Assembly: GCA_973895155.1 (NCBI GenBank)
Contig: OZ316898.1
Coordinates: 17,794,001 to 17,858,000 of the forward strand
DNA length: 64,000 nucleotides
Source: Marsupella aquatica
Taxonomy: Eukaryota > Marchantiophyta
Reading direction: 5' to 3'
The position numbers and the translations under genes were made by a program. Below, one piece after another: positions 22,850 to 35,380 of this stretch; the stretch's first letter is position 1; every line of letters starts with the position of its first letter. The notes under the pieces are model-generated. The model worked only from the letters and a program-made list of their open reading frames with translations, was not told where the DNA came from and searched no databases.

Positions 22850-24330
22850 ATGGATAAGTGCTACGTGTATTACTGCATTCCGTGGATAATTGCAGGGTGT
22901 TGGTGTCTTCCCCCAAAAATACAGCACATTTCTTTGTAAATGCACCCAAAAATGCACCATTTATAAGTGCATCTTGGCGTCACTAAATGACAAGATTCAT
23001 AACTGCATTCCATCTATAAGTGCTTCCGGTAGACAAGATGCTTTTATTTATAAGTGCTGGACATAATTACATAGAGTACTTACAAGTACTTATCCATAAT
23101 AATGCTGCAAACAAATAGATACAGTACTAAGGTGCACTAAAGCATTTGGGTAGGGCCTGTACAAGGGTTTAGGGTACGAGAGAGTTATGTGTGACCTGAC
23201 AGCACAATCACGAGGTTTACACAAGAGAATGTGAAGGAGATCGAGGTTTAGGACTCATTAAACCACAACTTGCCGTATATAAGGGAAGTGTCCAAGACCA
23301 CCCCCTTTTTTCCACATTTCAATCACTCTTCTTCTCTAGCATGCCAATTTGCTCCACAATTTCAGGAAAATCTACTTTTAATGGTAACTATGGGTAACCC
23401 ACTTTTGAAGGGCAGTTGTGGTTTAAGAGCAACAGTGAACACAGGAAACAATGTGTGGCAGCAGACTGATCAAAATCGGGAGCTTCCGTGCATAAGTGCG
23501 CCAATCTCGAACGCTGGCACATACCCATAAGTGCATTATATTTATTATATCATGCACTTATCATGTAGTGCATACCGTGTATAACTGCAGGCTTGGGGTG
23601 TCTTCCCGGGAGCCTGCACTTAGACACGGTAGACTGTACAGCCAAGTAACCCTCTGCCTAGACCTCGATTATCCTATCCAGAAAGGAAAGACTTGTTCCA
23701 ACAATAATTATGGCCAAAGTCCTGCCTCACTTGAATGATTCCTGATTCACTTCCAAGTTCCAACAATAATTACAGTTCACTCTAAGTACACACTCCATAA
23801 GTGTAAATCCTGGGCTACCAGGAAGGCATTGTGTTCTTCCCTTTTTCTCTGCAGAGTTGCACTTTGTGTAAGTGCAAATAGGCCAACTAACTTATGCTAA
23901 ATGACTACTACATTAGTGCAAAACCTGATAAGTGTAAATGAACACTGATTGGTAAGCGCATAATTTCATTGACTTTCAATTACTGATAAAGGCATGGCAT
24001 TTTCCAGAGAGCAAACCTTGCACTTATGGGGTAGGCAATCATTTAGGGTAGGGATGTACAATTTTGGGTGGGAGCCACAAACTAGAATTTCATTGACAGA
24101 GGGGCCATTGCACACGGAGGCACTGTAGCTCTTATTGATGAATGCAAAATTCCACATTTTTGCACTGATCACTTAGTGCAAACCCACATTAAGTGCACAC
24201 CCGAGACTTCTTCCCAGGAGTGTACTCTTAGAGAGAGATGAATATATGGCCAAACTCCCTGCCTAATTCCTCAGTGAATCACTTCAATCTCCATCTAGCT
24301 AAAAGTGCATATCACATAGTCAAAGCACAA
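22850..24330. repeat. Second cluster of ATAAGTGCA motifs, with GTGTCTTCCC segments
   Basis: Many copies or variants of ATAAGTGCA / TGCACTTAT occur here (for example 22962, 23495, 23528, 23555, 24020 and 24195). GTGTCTTCCC-like segments at about 22903, 23598, 23829 and 24207 follow (G)TGCAGG or AAGTGCACACC-like sequence. This suggests decayed copies of one repeat. No convincing gene. Confidence 0.5.
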
Positions 24331-24914
24331 AAATTGTCAAAACATACAGACACGAGCCCAAACGCAAAAGATCCAATACTGTACATGTTTTTGGTAAATG
24401 ATTGGGTGAGAGGCCCAACAAGACCACCACTTCCACGAAGCAGATGGGCTAACATAAATAGAGCGGTTGAGATAGATTCACTGTCAAAAGTTCTGGTAAC
24501 TAACTATATTATTAGAGTGTTCCTCAAAGTCTGCCCTAAAACAGACAAGTAACTCACCATGTAACTCTGAAAGCCAATTACCTTAAAAGTAGGCATGACA
24601 AGGTTTTTTAATTATAGCTCAGGTTGAACTAGCAAAACTGAATATATTATTGTAGGGCAACAATGTGAATCCCCTCCAATTGATGCTTCCCGTAGCCCCC
24701 ACCCTAATTGATGCTGCTCCTCTATGCTGCACCTTGATGCTGCTACAAGGTCCTGATTATTGCTGCTGCTTAGCCCCTTGCCTTGCTGAAGAACAAAGCT
24801 AGGTTTAAGAACGATGCTCTGTTGATGGACCTCACTCTGCTGCTCGAAGCTATGGATGCCAATAAGGTTCAAAGGGTGACTTAGGCTTTGTCACCCCCAT
24901 GTTTGTTTTTACTT

Positions 24915-25115
24915 TTTTGCCCTGTCTTTTATTATGGTGTATTTTAGTTCCGCTGCCAAAAGTGGACTAACCTTGTGTAATCACTCGATCCTCTTTTCAC
25001 CCTCTGAACTCATCCTTTTGCGCCCTGTCTTTTATTCTAGTGTATTTTAGTTCCGCCGCCAAAAGCAGACTCACCATGTGTAATCACTCAACCCTCTTTT
25101 TACCCTCTGAACTGA
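24915..25115. repeat. Tandem duplication, 103 bp x2
   Basis: Two copies beginning GCCCTGTCTTTTATT at 24919 and 25022 share GTGTATTTTAGTTCCGC(T/C)GCC and TGTGTAATCACTC, ending in ACCCTCTGAACT. Confidence 0.85.
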
Positions 25116-25577
25116 GTGCATTAATAGAGGATTTACAGAAAACTCTATTGTATAATTCATATGCATGTTAGTTATGAGTACTCAAATCAAGACTACTTAC
25201 AAATCAGGAACACCATTTGGCTGTTTGGCCTTGTCTTCTAGGTCTGGGAGGAGCCTATTTTATTCTGGAGAAGGTATTCAAAAGTAAAGTACTTTCTTTG
25301 CATTCTGCAAGTACTATAATATTTTGCTCACGGCAAAACTCTCAGATCTCAGATCTGAGTGACGGAGCTGTTCCAAAGGTGTGGGAAATATCTCATAATT
25401 TTTTCCCACACGTATTGGATTTGGTAAACAAACCACCAGAGGATGCAAGCAAGATTTTTTATCAACATCTTTACATATCACACTGCCAAAGAACCAAACT
25501 TGTAACAAGATTCCAAAGGAAGACAGCTTTCTAAAGGGGAGAAAACAAGGGAAAACAACAATGCAAACAACAATGCA

Positions 25578-28500
25578 ATGTTTGTTGAGGAATGATGTGG
25601 GAAATGATAATGAGATTCCTCTCTATAGAATGAATGGGTGCATCTCTATATATAGTCTCCGTCGAGTTATCTTATACGGTAACTATGGTTAAGGTAACCA
25701 TGGAGTCTAGTTAGGGTATAACACTCCCCCTTGGCTATATAGTGATAACTATGTAGACAAAAAGTCTTCTAACTAGATTATCATGCTTATAAACATGGCA
25801 TGATTTGAGTACAAATGAGGAAGGTACTGCCTCGTTAAAACCTTTAACAGCTCTAAAAAACTCTATCAGGGTAACAGTGAAGAAAAAAAATATCTTGGCT
25901 CTAAAGGAAAAAGAGTACAGCCCTGTCGGTCCTCAAGTGAATTTGGTGGTATGTGGAGTTAACAGCAACAACTCCACTCCGTCAAAATGAACAAGTTGTC
26001 GTATGCTCAACGACTCAACAACAACGCGACATGTCTCCAAATTGCTCACCATCGCGCATACATCCGCACATACATCCTCACATCGAATACAAATTAAAAC
26101 ATATATGAAAAAATGATTAGTAATTAAGTTATTATCATAAAATCACTTGTCCGTGGCTCATCTGCGCAAAGTGTAAAGTATAATAATAAATAATGTCATC
26201 TCGTGCAACTGAGTGCGTAAAGTATGGGATGTAAAAAGTCCAAAAAATATGATCTCCCCTTCAAATCAAGGTTTCGAGGAATATATTATTCTCGTAAAAC
26301 TCAAATATTGAAACTCTCCCTTAGAGTTCAAGGACTCCTAATTAGATTCTTAAATAGAGGGTTCTTGTTCAAAATGTACAATTCGCAAGCGTGTGTAGTC
26401 GACACACAAAGAAATCTCTCAATCTTAGATTTCAAAAACATGTAGTATCAAATAGTTTTTATGTGAAAAATAATCTGCAGCACCAAAGGGTGTGCATTCA
26501 CAACACCAGCGGGTGTGTGTATAATATGGCACGTCTGCCCTGCACGTCTGCAGTTCTCATATTTTGACAAAAAGTGTCAAGTCAATATAACTTCACAAAT
26601 AACCCTGTGGAATCCAAACATTCAGTCGAACGTCCATGTGTGTCATAGCACAGAGAAATGCTAGCTCAAAATGATTCGCTATCTTGCGGAGGTAAAGTGA
26701 TATTCATAAACGTCAAACAACTCCGCATAAAAATAGTTTAGAGCTAGTGATAGTCAAAAGATCCCACTTAATGACCAAGTACCAAAATGTACTCATAGTG
26801 GGTAAATCAAGTATGATTGGGGTTTGAGAGAATAAACTTTCTCCCCCTAAATATGCATTTTATGCATATATTATAGTTGAAAGCTAGAATTAAGTTGGAC
26901 CGGACAAAGTTATGGGGTTTGCCCATATTAACCCCTCATTACTCATTCTGATTTGAGTTTACTTCGGGTTTCTAAATATTCGCAGTTAAACCCCTAAAGG
27001 GTTATTGATTATCCGCTTTTGGATATGGCCGGAAACTAAGGTCATGGAACTAACCTGAAGTACTGTACCTTAGATTATTCTGGATCTTTCGTGAGAAACA
27101 TATCTGCCATCGATCACTGGATCTCAGAAAATCTATACCTTACCAAAATACCTCAAAAACTAGGTCATAGAACATGGTTAAAGGTATGGTATTAGTTCCA
27201 TACTTAAAAACTATCATCCCACCAAACAATGGCTATAAAAGCTCTCGTTTGAGTTGTTTATGGTGTAAAGACCATGAGGATAAGACCCTTAAGTAAGATA
27301 TTGCCCTAATGTAGGGTGTAAATGGGTGTAAACCCATGTCAATTGGTGTAAAAGTTGTAAATGGTCAATTTACACACAAAAATTGTATGGACCAAAGTTT
27401 ACTCCCCCTGATGGTGTAAACCAGTGTAAACCAGTGTAAATGCTATAAGCAAGTGTAATCTGGTGTAACCAGTGTAAACAAGTATAAACCCAATGTAAAG
27501 CATGGGATTATACAATGGTAAGACATACACCAGTGTAAAATGGTGTCATGAGGTATAATCTAGGATGGTATCATTAGGTGTAAACTAGGGGTGTAAAATG
27601 GTGTAAAAACCATTTTGTGATTGAAATGGGTGTAATAACCACTTTGTAAATGGAAAGTAGAGGTATTTGGTATAAAACCGTTATTTCCAATGTGCAAAGT
27701 CAAGTAAGGGTGGTATGACATGTAAATATGTCAAATGCATGTAAAGCATGTGTTGCACATGTAAGGCATGTTAATGTATGCAAATTCAACAAGTGACATG
27801 TAATTTCCCTAAACCAGTTGATGTGTTTACATGTGTAAACTGTGTAAATTGCTGTGTAAATTTGCAATGTGCACTTATCATTTTCCATTTCATTTGTTTA
27901 TCCATAAGTGCAAAACATCCGTTGTCAACAAGATTTTCTTTGTTAATATGTGCATATATGGATAGTTTTTCAAAAATGAAGATTTTGCACTGAAACACAT
28001 GGGATTCTCTTGTCTTTGGATAAGTGCACCCAAGCATTTGTATTTCAGAAACTCTTTACTATACTGTGCATTTAATAAGGGTTGCACTTATCTGGTGTTC
28101 GAGTTTTTCTCGAGGATTTTGAGATCGAATGTTGCATGTTTAAGTCACTCATGTGTGTCTCTTGAAATCTCAATTGTCGCTTTGGCTCATTCTTTGATTG
28201 CGATCAGCTTCTCAGGCTCATTCTTGGACAAGCACAACATTCCATATTTAGGATTCAGAAAATGCTATCAGATCTGGACCCCACAATGATGATTCGTTTC
28301 TTTCGCTGGATGCCATCTCCCGTACGTTCACAACCAAAGCCAAGATGTTCTTCCTCCATGACATTTGCTTCTATCTTCTCCAATTTGATACGACTGTATC
28401 AAATGGCTCTTATTGGAATCTTCATTGAATCAGCAAACGACCAATTCAACATCCATGTTTGGCCTCTTGTAATGCCTGTACTTCACTCGATCGTGTGTAA

Positions 28501-29191
28501 TGGGTATTTCCTTTCATCCTTTATGGTTCGCAGATCGACCAACAAGAAACTGTCAGCGGTTGAGAAACATTGTGAAATTCAGGGAAAGAGAAGGCACCTG
28601 CGTTTGTCCCTTATGAGGTTAGGGTTTTGAAAAATAATCTTATGATCCCGATCGGGTCCTGATTTGCTCTCGATCCACCCGGCTTCATTCAAGGCTGTCT
28701 CTGTTTGGCTTCCGGTCTCTGCTCTTCTCTTTCTGCCTCTTGTTAAGGTTGTCAACTCATCGCCTCGAGTGATTTAGGTTGATCTGGCCTGGTTGGGTAG
28801 AAGGAAGCAGGGCGGCTGAACTCGATCTCTCTTGCCTCATCCTGTCGATGCTACATCCTGTCGTTGCTTCAGCGTGACTCATGTTCTCTTGGTGGTTCAA
28901 ACTACTAGTCTTCTCACTCTCAATTCAATTCTCTTCCATAACTTGGAAATCCTTAAGAGAACATTCATTCATCATAGCCATAGGGAAATTCCTAAAAAAA
29001 AATTCATGATCAAGCTCAGCTGGTCTAGAGTAGTGCTGATAATGTGTTGAGGAATGATGTGGGAAATGATAATGAGATTCCTCTCTATAGAATGAATGGG
29101 TGCATCTCTATATATAGTCTCCTTCCGAGTTATCTTATACGGTAACTATGGTTAAGGTAACCATGGAGTCTAGTTAGGGTATAACAATGTT
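25578..29191 (-). mobile_element. Non-autonomous LTR retrotransposon (TRIM/LARD-like), complete
   Basis: Direct repeats of 141 bp (25583-25723) and 142 bp (29045-29186) begin TGTTGAGG and end TATAACA. They differ by only about one substitution and one indel. A 5-bp target duplication ATGTT flanks them (25578-25582 and 29187-29191). Orientation is minus: next to the left LTR the minus strand reads CCAAGGGGGAG, a polypurine tract. Beside the right LTR it reads ATTATCAGCAC, which resembles a degenerate initiator-tRNA primer binding site. The LTR has TATATATAG. The 3.3-kb interior has no gag or pol, so transposition would need proteins from another element. Nearly identical LTRs point to a recent insertion. 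Confidence 0.85.
27300..27860. repeat. Degenerate GTGTAAA array inside the LTR element
   Basis: Dozens of GTGTAA(A/C/T) heptamers occur at irregular spacing, such as CCAGTGTAAACCAGTGTAAA, followed by CATGTAA variants. It lies within the noncoding interior of the LTR element. It looks like slippage-expanded low-complexity sequence; a structural role is not excluded. Confidence 0.7.
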
Positions 29192-29599
29192 ACATATAAT
29201 CAATGTAGCTAGAGATCTGTGGTTTACCTTGTCTTACCTTTGCCCGCAGTTGAGAGAAAAAATCACTATGCATTAACATTACATCTGTCATAGCCTGACA
29301 AGGTAACAAGCTGCCCTATGAGAGTTCCTCTCTTCTCTCCTCCATCTCCAACCCCTAAAGATTGATCTCTAGCTAGTATGAGCAGAATCACAAGGGTATA
29401 CCCCCTTTGCTAACCTAAGCAGTCACTAGAGTTAAGTACAATTACATCCCCACTTAACTCTAGTCCTGCTTTAAATACTTAGCAAGTTTACTTCTGTTCT
29501 AACTCCATATGTATCTCCATAGGAAACTTGAGAAAGGAAGCTCCCCCTTTTAACTATAGTCACCTAGAATTAAGACACAGTTCACAAACCATCATATGG

Positions 29600-31220
29600 A
29601 GCATAAATATATATAGAAGATAACCAATTAACTGTAGAGGTTACTAACTAGTTCTTTGTAGAATCTGTAGTGACTTATAAAATCACTAAGTTGTGGAATC
29701 ACTTTGGTCAACATATGAGCCAAATTGTTTGTCAAATGGATTTGTTTTTCAGACACTACCTACCTGAGATAAAATAGAACCTAATATAAAAGTGCTTCAC
29801 CTTGCCATGCTTCACCTAATTAGACACAATGTGAATAGCACTTTTTTTGTCAGTGTAAATTCATCCAATTGTGAAATCCCCAAATCTTGGACCAACTTGT
29901 CTAGCTAATTGCATAGTCTGAGTCCACATATCCAACAAGAGAGATGTATGGCATTATAGGAATGTGCATCAAACAGTAAACCAACTTCATTGTTAACGTT
30001 GCCTCTTAGTTTTGGGTTACCCATGGTCAGTCTAACCACAGCAAGGGCCTTCACCATGGTTTGACTTGCCTAGTGCTTGCCTAATAGAGCAGCTGGAGAG
30101 AGCTCCTTGTTGAGACTCATGATCATTTGTAAGAGAGCAAGCTAGGTGCTAGGTGAGCAAGAGACCCGCAAGAAAGGTACTTGTACTTGGACGCTTGGGG
30201 TGGCTATGGTGGCCGGGATGGTGGCCAAAGCTTATTCTAACTCTTGTCTTCTTGTGGACATAGCCTTGACTAAGGTGAACCATGTATCTATGGAATTGAT
30301 GGAATTTGTGTCGTTGGTTTCTCGTGTTGTTGGGTTCTCAACATTCAGATGCGCAATGCAAATACCTCAGAATCTACTTAATCCTTTTCCAATGTACCTT
30401 CCCTAGATTGATCATGTACCTACTTACCCCAATCCCACAACATATGGTAGGTTTGGTGTGGTATATACATCAAACTACGTACCCATTGTGCTATCATAGA
30501 CTATCTTGGATATTAGCCCCTTCTCAATCTCACCTATGAGACAAATTGCAGCAAAAAGCTTGAAATGTGGTGGTTGAGGAGGACTCACTGCCTTAGCACT
30601 TGCCAGGCCAACTTTGCAAGAACTTTCTTAGTGTACTTACTTTGCATCACTCACAATTTCCCTTGCTTTCTCTCCCTGTGGATCTATATCCTAGGATGTC
30701 TACATCCCAAGAATGCACATGGCTGGTCCTAGGTCATACTAAACTCAACAGTGAATCGAGCCTTGTCTAGTGACTTTTGACATATCCTTGGCGGGATCAT
30801 TAGCAACAATGAGCATGTCATCCACAAAAAGCGCCATCTAGAATAGTAAAACCCACAATCACATTCTTCACATTCTTCATGTAGACACAACAATCTTACT
30901 TACTCCCTGGGGAATTTTGTTTGAGTCCATGTAGAGTCTACAATAGCTTGCAAAGCAGATATTCCTTGCCCTTCACCACAAAAAGTTGTGGCTGTTGCAT
31001 GAAAATCAATACATTATGTAATCCATACAAGAATACCCTGACTACATCCATCAGGTCCATGCACAATTAATCAAACAAGATAACAAGTGCCATAACCAAC
31101 CACAAAGTAACCGTGAATTGCTATTACCAAAGAGAAAACTTCCTTATAATCCACACCTTTCCTTGGCATGAATCCCATGGCCACCAATGTGTCATTCACT
31201 AGGCAAAACTAAACCCTAAG
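29600..31220 (-). pseudogene. Decayed Ty1/copia pol (RT and RNase H)
   Basis: The minus strand in broken frames shows copia reverse transcriptase signatures in order. They are MGFMPRKGVDYKEVFSLV near 31190-31140, MDVVRVFLYG near 31045, QQPQLFVVKGKEYLLCKL near 30985-30935, LHGLKQNSPG near 30915, and the catalytic-site match FVDDMLIVAN at about 30830-30805. Further on, GYVDSDYA (about 29930) and SAIHIVSN then VKHGKVKHFYIRF (about 29840-29780) match copia RNase H. Many stops and frameshifts make it non-functional. An LTR-like fragment in the opposite orientation (30090-30290) interrupts it. Confidence 0.8.
30090..30290 (+). mobile_element. LTR-like fragment, inverted copy of 20150-20420
   Basis: It matches the reverse complement of 20150-20420 (see that entry). 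It lies inside the decayed copia pol. No target duplication was located. Confidence 0.45.
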
Positions 31221-31282
31221 GGTTTTCAAGCTATGTATCTCCTAAGGAGATGGAAGATTCAATACATGATTGAAGAGGCCGA

Positions 31283-31963
31283 CACCACCCCGAGTTAAAT
31301 CTACATCACGTTAATGCTCCCCCACTTCCCCGGGGCGCCGTACACTGCCCGTCCCAGTCCCCGATGTTGCTGCCCTCTCCGGCCCAAGTTTGGCAGAACA
31401 TAAACCAATACTCTACCATTTTGTCAAACGCTCCGACCCGATAAACTTTGGGTCATCGACTTTGGGTTTATGTTTTGGCACCTTCGCTTGCTCCGGCCTG
31501 ACGACTTAAGTTTGTGTCATCGATTTATTCCTTATGGAGTCTTGGTTTATGTTCTGGCAACACTTCTTTCCAACAGAGTCTAAGTGTTCAGGGCAAACCT
31601 AGTACTTTGGTTAAGAGTCATGATTTATAAAGTCTTGGTTTATGGTGTGCCAAATACTTATTCTCTATGGACTGGTGGTTTATGTTTTGGCAACACTTCT
31701 TCCAAAAAGTTGATGGCACAAAGTCAATCGGGCCGGAGCGGCCGACAAAACGTTTTGGGTGCCAAAACATAAACCTGAAGTCGATGACGCAAAGTTAATC
31801 GGGCCGGAGCGCATGATTTAATTGTAGAGTATTGGTTTATGTTCTGCCAAACTTGGGCCGGAGCGGGCAGCAGCATCGGGGACTGGGACGGGCAGTGTAC
31901 GGTGCACCAAAAAAGTGGGGGAGCATTAACTTGACGTAGATTTAACTCAGGGTCAGACACCAC
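31283..31963. mobile_element. Foldback-type element with about 200-bp inverted arms
   Basis: The left arm (from about 31291: GAGTTAAATCTACATCACGT ... TAATGCTCCCCCAC) and the reverse complement of the right arm (ending about 31955) match for roughly 200 bp. Both contain CGTACACTGCCCGTCCCAGT, CTCCGGCCCAAGTTTGGCAG and AACATAAACCAATACTCTAC. The sequences CCGACACC and CAGACACC flank the element as a possible 8-bp target duplication with one mismatch. The interior carries several GGTTTATGTTCTGGCAA-type motifs. No transposase is present. The superfamily is undetermined; MULE or hAT derivatives are candidates. Confidence 0.75.
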
Positions 31964-31999
31964 AGCAGACACATTGCATTCATTCCCACAATAGTTTGG

Positions 32000-33690
32000 T
32001 TCAAGACTGTCTTGAAATCTAAAGGAAAGGGGGCTTTACAAAGAACAACAGGATTGACATTTTCTCTTTTTCCCAATCTAGATTACATTTGAACTATGTA
32101 CCCCAGTGACCAGTTGCTTTGGCTTTTGAAGTGGAGTGGAAAGTGTATGCTCACTCTATTACCCCTAAATAGGAATATTCCCAAAACTATTTTTATAAAC
32201 CTTAGCTTGTCCCTTAGCTTGTCTTATGATGAATTTGCTTCCAAAACCCATTATAATGTTAGTCCAGAACAGTTTATAAGTTGTCCACTGATTCCAATTG
32301 AAAAAACCATATACCGATTCGGGCATGATGCTTGGAAGAAAATAAGATAGTGAGGACTTGAAAACAATAAATCAGTAGCAATCAGGAGACTTGAGGTCCA
32401 ATTCCAATTAATTTGAGAACTTGCAGGTCTTGAATGATGCAATGCTCAGTTAGGTATTAAGCATGCAAACTGGGTTCAATTGAACGGATGTTGTATTGAT
32501 GACAATAACTAATAACGCATGCTTGTTCAAAAGTACGTTGAGAAAGGAAAATCTCTTCAAGCATTGTGGGTACCCACGTAAGTTTCATACTTCACCCTAC
32601 CCAACTTGTCCATTCAAGTTGACTGCTATGTGATCCTTTCGATCATAGTCTCCTAGATGTGAAATGGGTGACATACATTATTATTAGGTGCATGTAAGAG
32701 AGGCTCTTCTAGTTCTAGAAATGATGTTTTGGTAGTGGAAGATACTCATTTTGGATTATTTTGCAAATTCATGTAAAGGATGTTGTGACCAATAATTAAT
32801 GCTTGAGCCTATGCAAAGAGAAGAGGTTATTCAGGGAGGTGCATCCTTCATTGTGCTTATCTTCAATTTGACATTTCAGTAAGCACATGGCTTGAGTATA
32901 AGCATGGCATCACTTATCAATCAAGTCTATCACTCAACTAATAATAGCAATTGCCTCATGGCTTGAGTATAAGCATGTCTTCACTTATCAATCAAGTCTA
33001 TCAGTCAACTAATAGCAATTGCCATCATCTCAGAGAGAAAGGGGATGTTGTGGCCCCAAATCCAAAATTGTGAAAATTTCGAAGATGTAACTTTGAGAAA
33101 GTTTAGTATGGGTTTCCGTGTCCATTCTCAAGAATTAGTCGCTGCGCCCTCACCCCAACCGAGGGGGGAGGCAAACACACAAGGTTTGAGACACCCTAGT
33201 GATGACCGTCTCCCAGAGCTTGCATGTCATACTGAAAATCGACACTCACCGTTTCCTTTCCTTTTTGCCTTACAAGCCGTTGCTTCATTTGGAGAAAAAG
33301 GCCAATTTAAAACTAGGGCCAGACAAAGTACAACGGAGAAAAGGTACTTTATGTTCACGTAGAGCTCGAACGAGACGGATCCAATCTCACTCTTATTCCT
33401 TTTTTGACGTTGTAAACCATTTTTTCAATGGAGAAAAAGGACCACTTCACAAAAAGGGCGAAACAAAGTACAACGGAGCAAAAGTGATCCCAACAGTTAT
33501 ACGAATTAGTTATACGAATTGATGATGTTTCTAATAGTTCGGAGCACTGAAATTGTCGAGGTGATCGTGTCTGCATAATTTTGTCCCCAAAGCTTTTACT
33601 ATTGCCCAACAGATACACTAGATTCTTGAAGGGTGCTTTGTACTTCACATTCCACATTTTAGAGCAAGCATAAACACATCATATCATGAA
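32000..33690. other. Intergenic with local duplications
   Basis: A 71-bp tandem duplication at 32885-33020 (CATGGCTTGAGTATAAGCAT ... CAACTAATA) and a diverged duplication at about 33255-33350 / 33390-33490 (GGAGAAAAAGG and ACAAAGTACAACGGAG shared) are visible. The short ORFs have no recognised domain. Confidence 0.45.
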
Positions 33691-33699
33691 CAGCTGCTG

Positions 33700-35010
33700 A
33701 CTGAGCGATGGCGAAGTTGATGTTTAGAAACGGAATGTACAAATTGACGCAATCCTTCACCGATCAAGCTCTGGTTCCACAACTGATGACTGTCCTCAGA
33801 GAAGCACGAATGCAATTTCAGGCATCGGTCTTGGCTGGCGTTGGTACGTCAGAAGAACCATCAACATCGAAGTGTGTGCATATCTTCTGCTGAAGGCTTT
33901 GCTGAGATCAAGCGTGAGACACATGACAGAATGTCCCAGTTCATGCAATGCATAGGAGCTCGAGTTCAACGCAGTCGAAAGACAAATCGATGTCGAAGTA
34001 TGCACTAAACGAGTATTATACCTCTGTAGTCCGCCGACCTGCCTGATGGATAGGTGACCGACACTGTTTACGGCAAAAAGGGAGGGCAACGAGACAAGCA
34101 TGGACAACCTCGTCTACTTAGGAGAGAACAATGACAAAGATAAAATACCCTGGCCAGGGTCTGCAATCGATACCAGCCACACAAATGCCGCATATCCAAT
34201 CCATGGGTTACAACAATGGTCACAGGGTCAGTCAGCCAGTAAAACCGTTATATTTTATACATAGCTCGATCCCAAAAGGCCCTCCTTCCAAAAGCTCCTG
34301 ATCGTCGGAAAGGACGCTACAGAGAAGACCACGCTGGCCTAGAAGAACTTCCACTCCCACGAGGAAAGTGAGAACGGCGCTGCCCGTCGAGTTACTCCGT
34401 CCCAGACACGGGGGGAAATTCCTCAGTACAGAAAATAGTCGACAAATCACTACATTCTGCGAACAGATATTGGCCTGCAAACGAACAAGGTGGACGAGCC
34501 TGCAATGACGCGAATCTTGCATCCAGTCGCAGCAAATTGCGACGACGTTATGGACGGAGGAGGGCAAGGTCACCACGCTTCCGTATTATGATCTAATAAA
34601 TCAACGTGGGACAAAAAAGGGAGAAGATAGCAAAAGACCCCATTCAAACAAAGAACGCCTTACCAAAGTACGGAGTATCTAACAAAAAGGCATCACTCAC
34701 TGAACTTTCAAAAGTAACAGTGTGTGGCAGGCAATGTAGACAAATCGTCTGTTCAAACATGAAGAAATCCACCACCGACCTCTCCCAAAAATCAAAGACA
34801 AGCGGAGCGCCGAACTAGTGTGTCGGTCGGCAGTCCTACTAGACAAAAAAAGCCCCCGCATTCTTCTACCAAGGCCGCAAACACAATTTCTTCTCCCCTG
34901 CAATTTGCAATGAATCTCTCTAATACCATAACCACAACACTGCACGTCCCATGAAACGAGTAGACAGAGTATGAACAAATTGCAAACATTCCAGTTAATT
35001 TTTCACGACG
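33700..35010. other. Unassigned; possible short exon at 33708
   Basis: On +, 33708-33842 encodes a helical stretch (YKLTQSFTDQALVPQLMTVL) that ends at a candidate donor (GTTG|GTACGTC). No downstream exon could be joined convincingly. The rest is probably the 3' flank of the minus-strand gene at 35018. Confidence 0.2.
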
Positions 35011-35017
35011 AAATCTT

Positions 35018-35348
35018 TCACTTCCTTTTCTTCTTGGGAGGCTCCGACTCCGATACATCCTCCTCCGACTCTTCCTCTGCCTCGTCGTCGTCCTCCTCTT
35101 CAGCGTCCTCGCCCTCTTCATCCTCTGGCTCTTCTTCATCTCCGTCTTCGTCTCCGCCCATCTCATCCTCATCGCCCTCGTCGTCGTCGTCATCTTCGCC
35201 TTCTCCGTTCTCTTCAGTTTCACCCTCATCCTCGCCGCCCTCGTCCTCAGCTTCTTCTGCGTCCCCTTCAACGTCCTGATCGTCGTCGCCAGCTTCAAGC
35301 TTATCATCGTCGTGGTCCTCTTCCTCTTCGTAATCCTCATCGTCGTCA

Positions 35349-35380
<32 letters not shown>

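Noticed and set aside
28262-28630. 122-codon plus-strand ORF inside the LTR element
   Set aside because: No recognisable domain and on the strand opposite to the element; possible captured host sequence but not supportable as a gene.
33045-33522. Overlapping plus-strand ORFs of about 105 codons
   Set aside because: They lie in a diverged local duplication and show no domain or splice support.
34971-35370. Ser-rich plus-strand ORF and Thr/Arg-rich minus-strand ORF
   Set aside because: Shadows of the second acidic-tail exon; the frame ending EPPKKKRK matches the paralogue.
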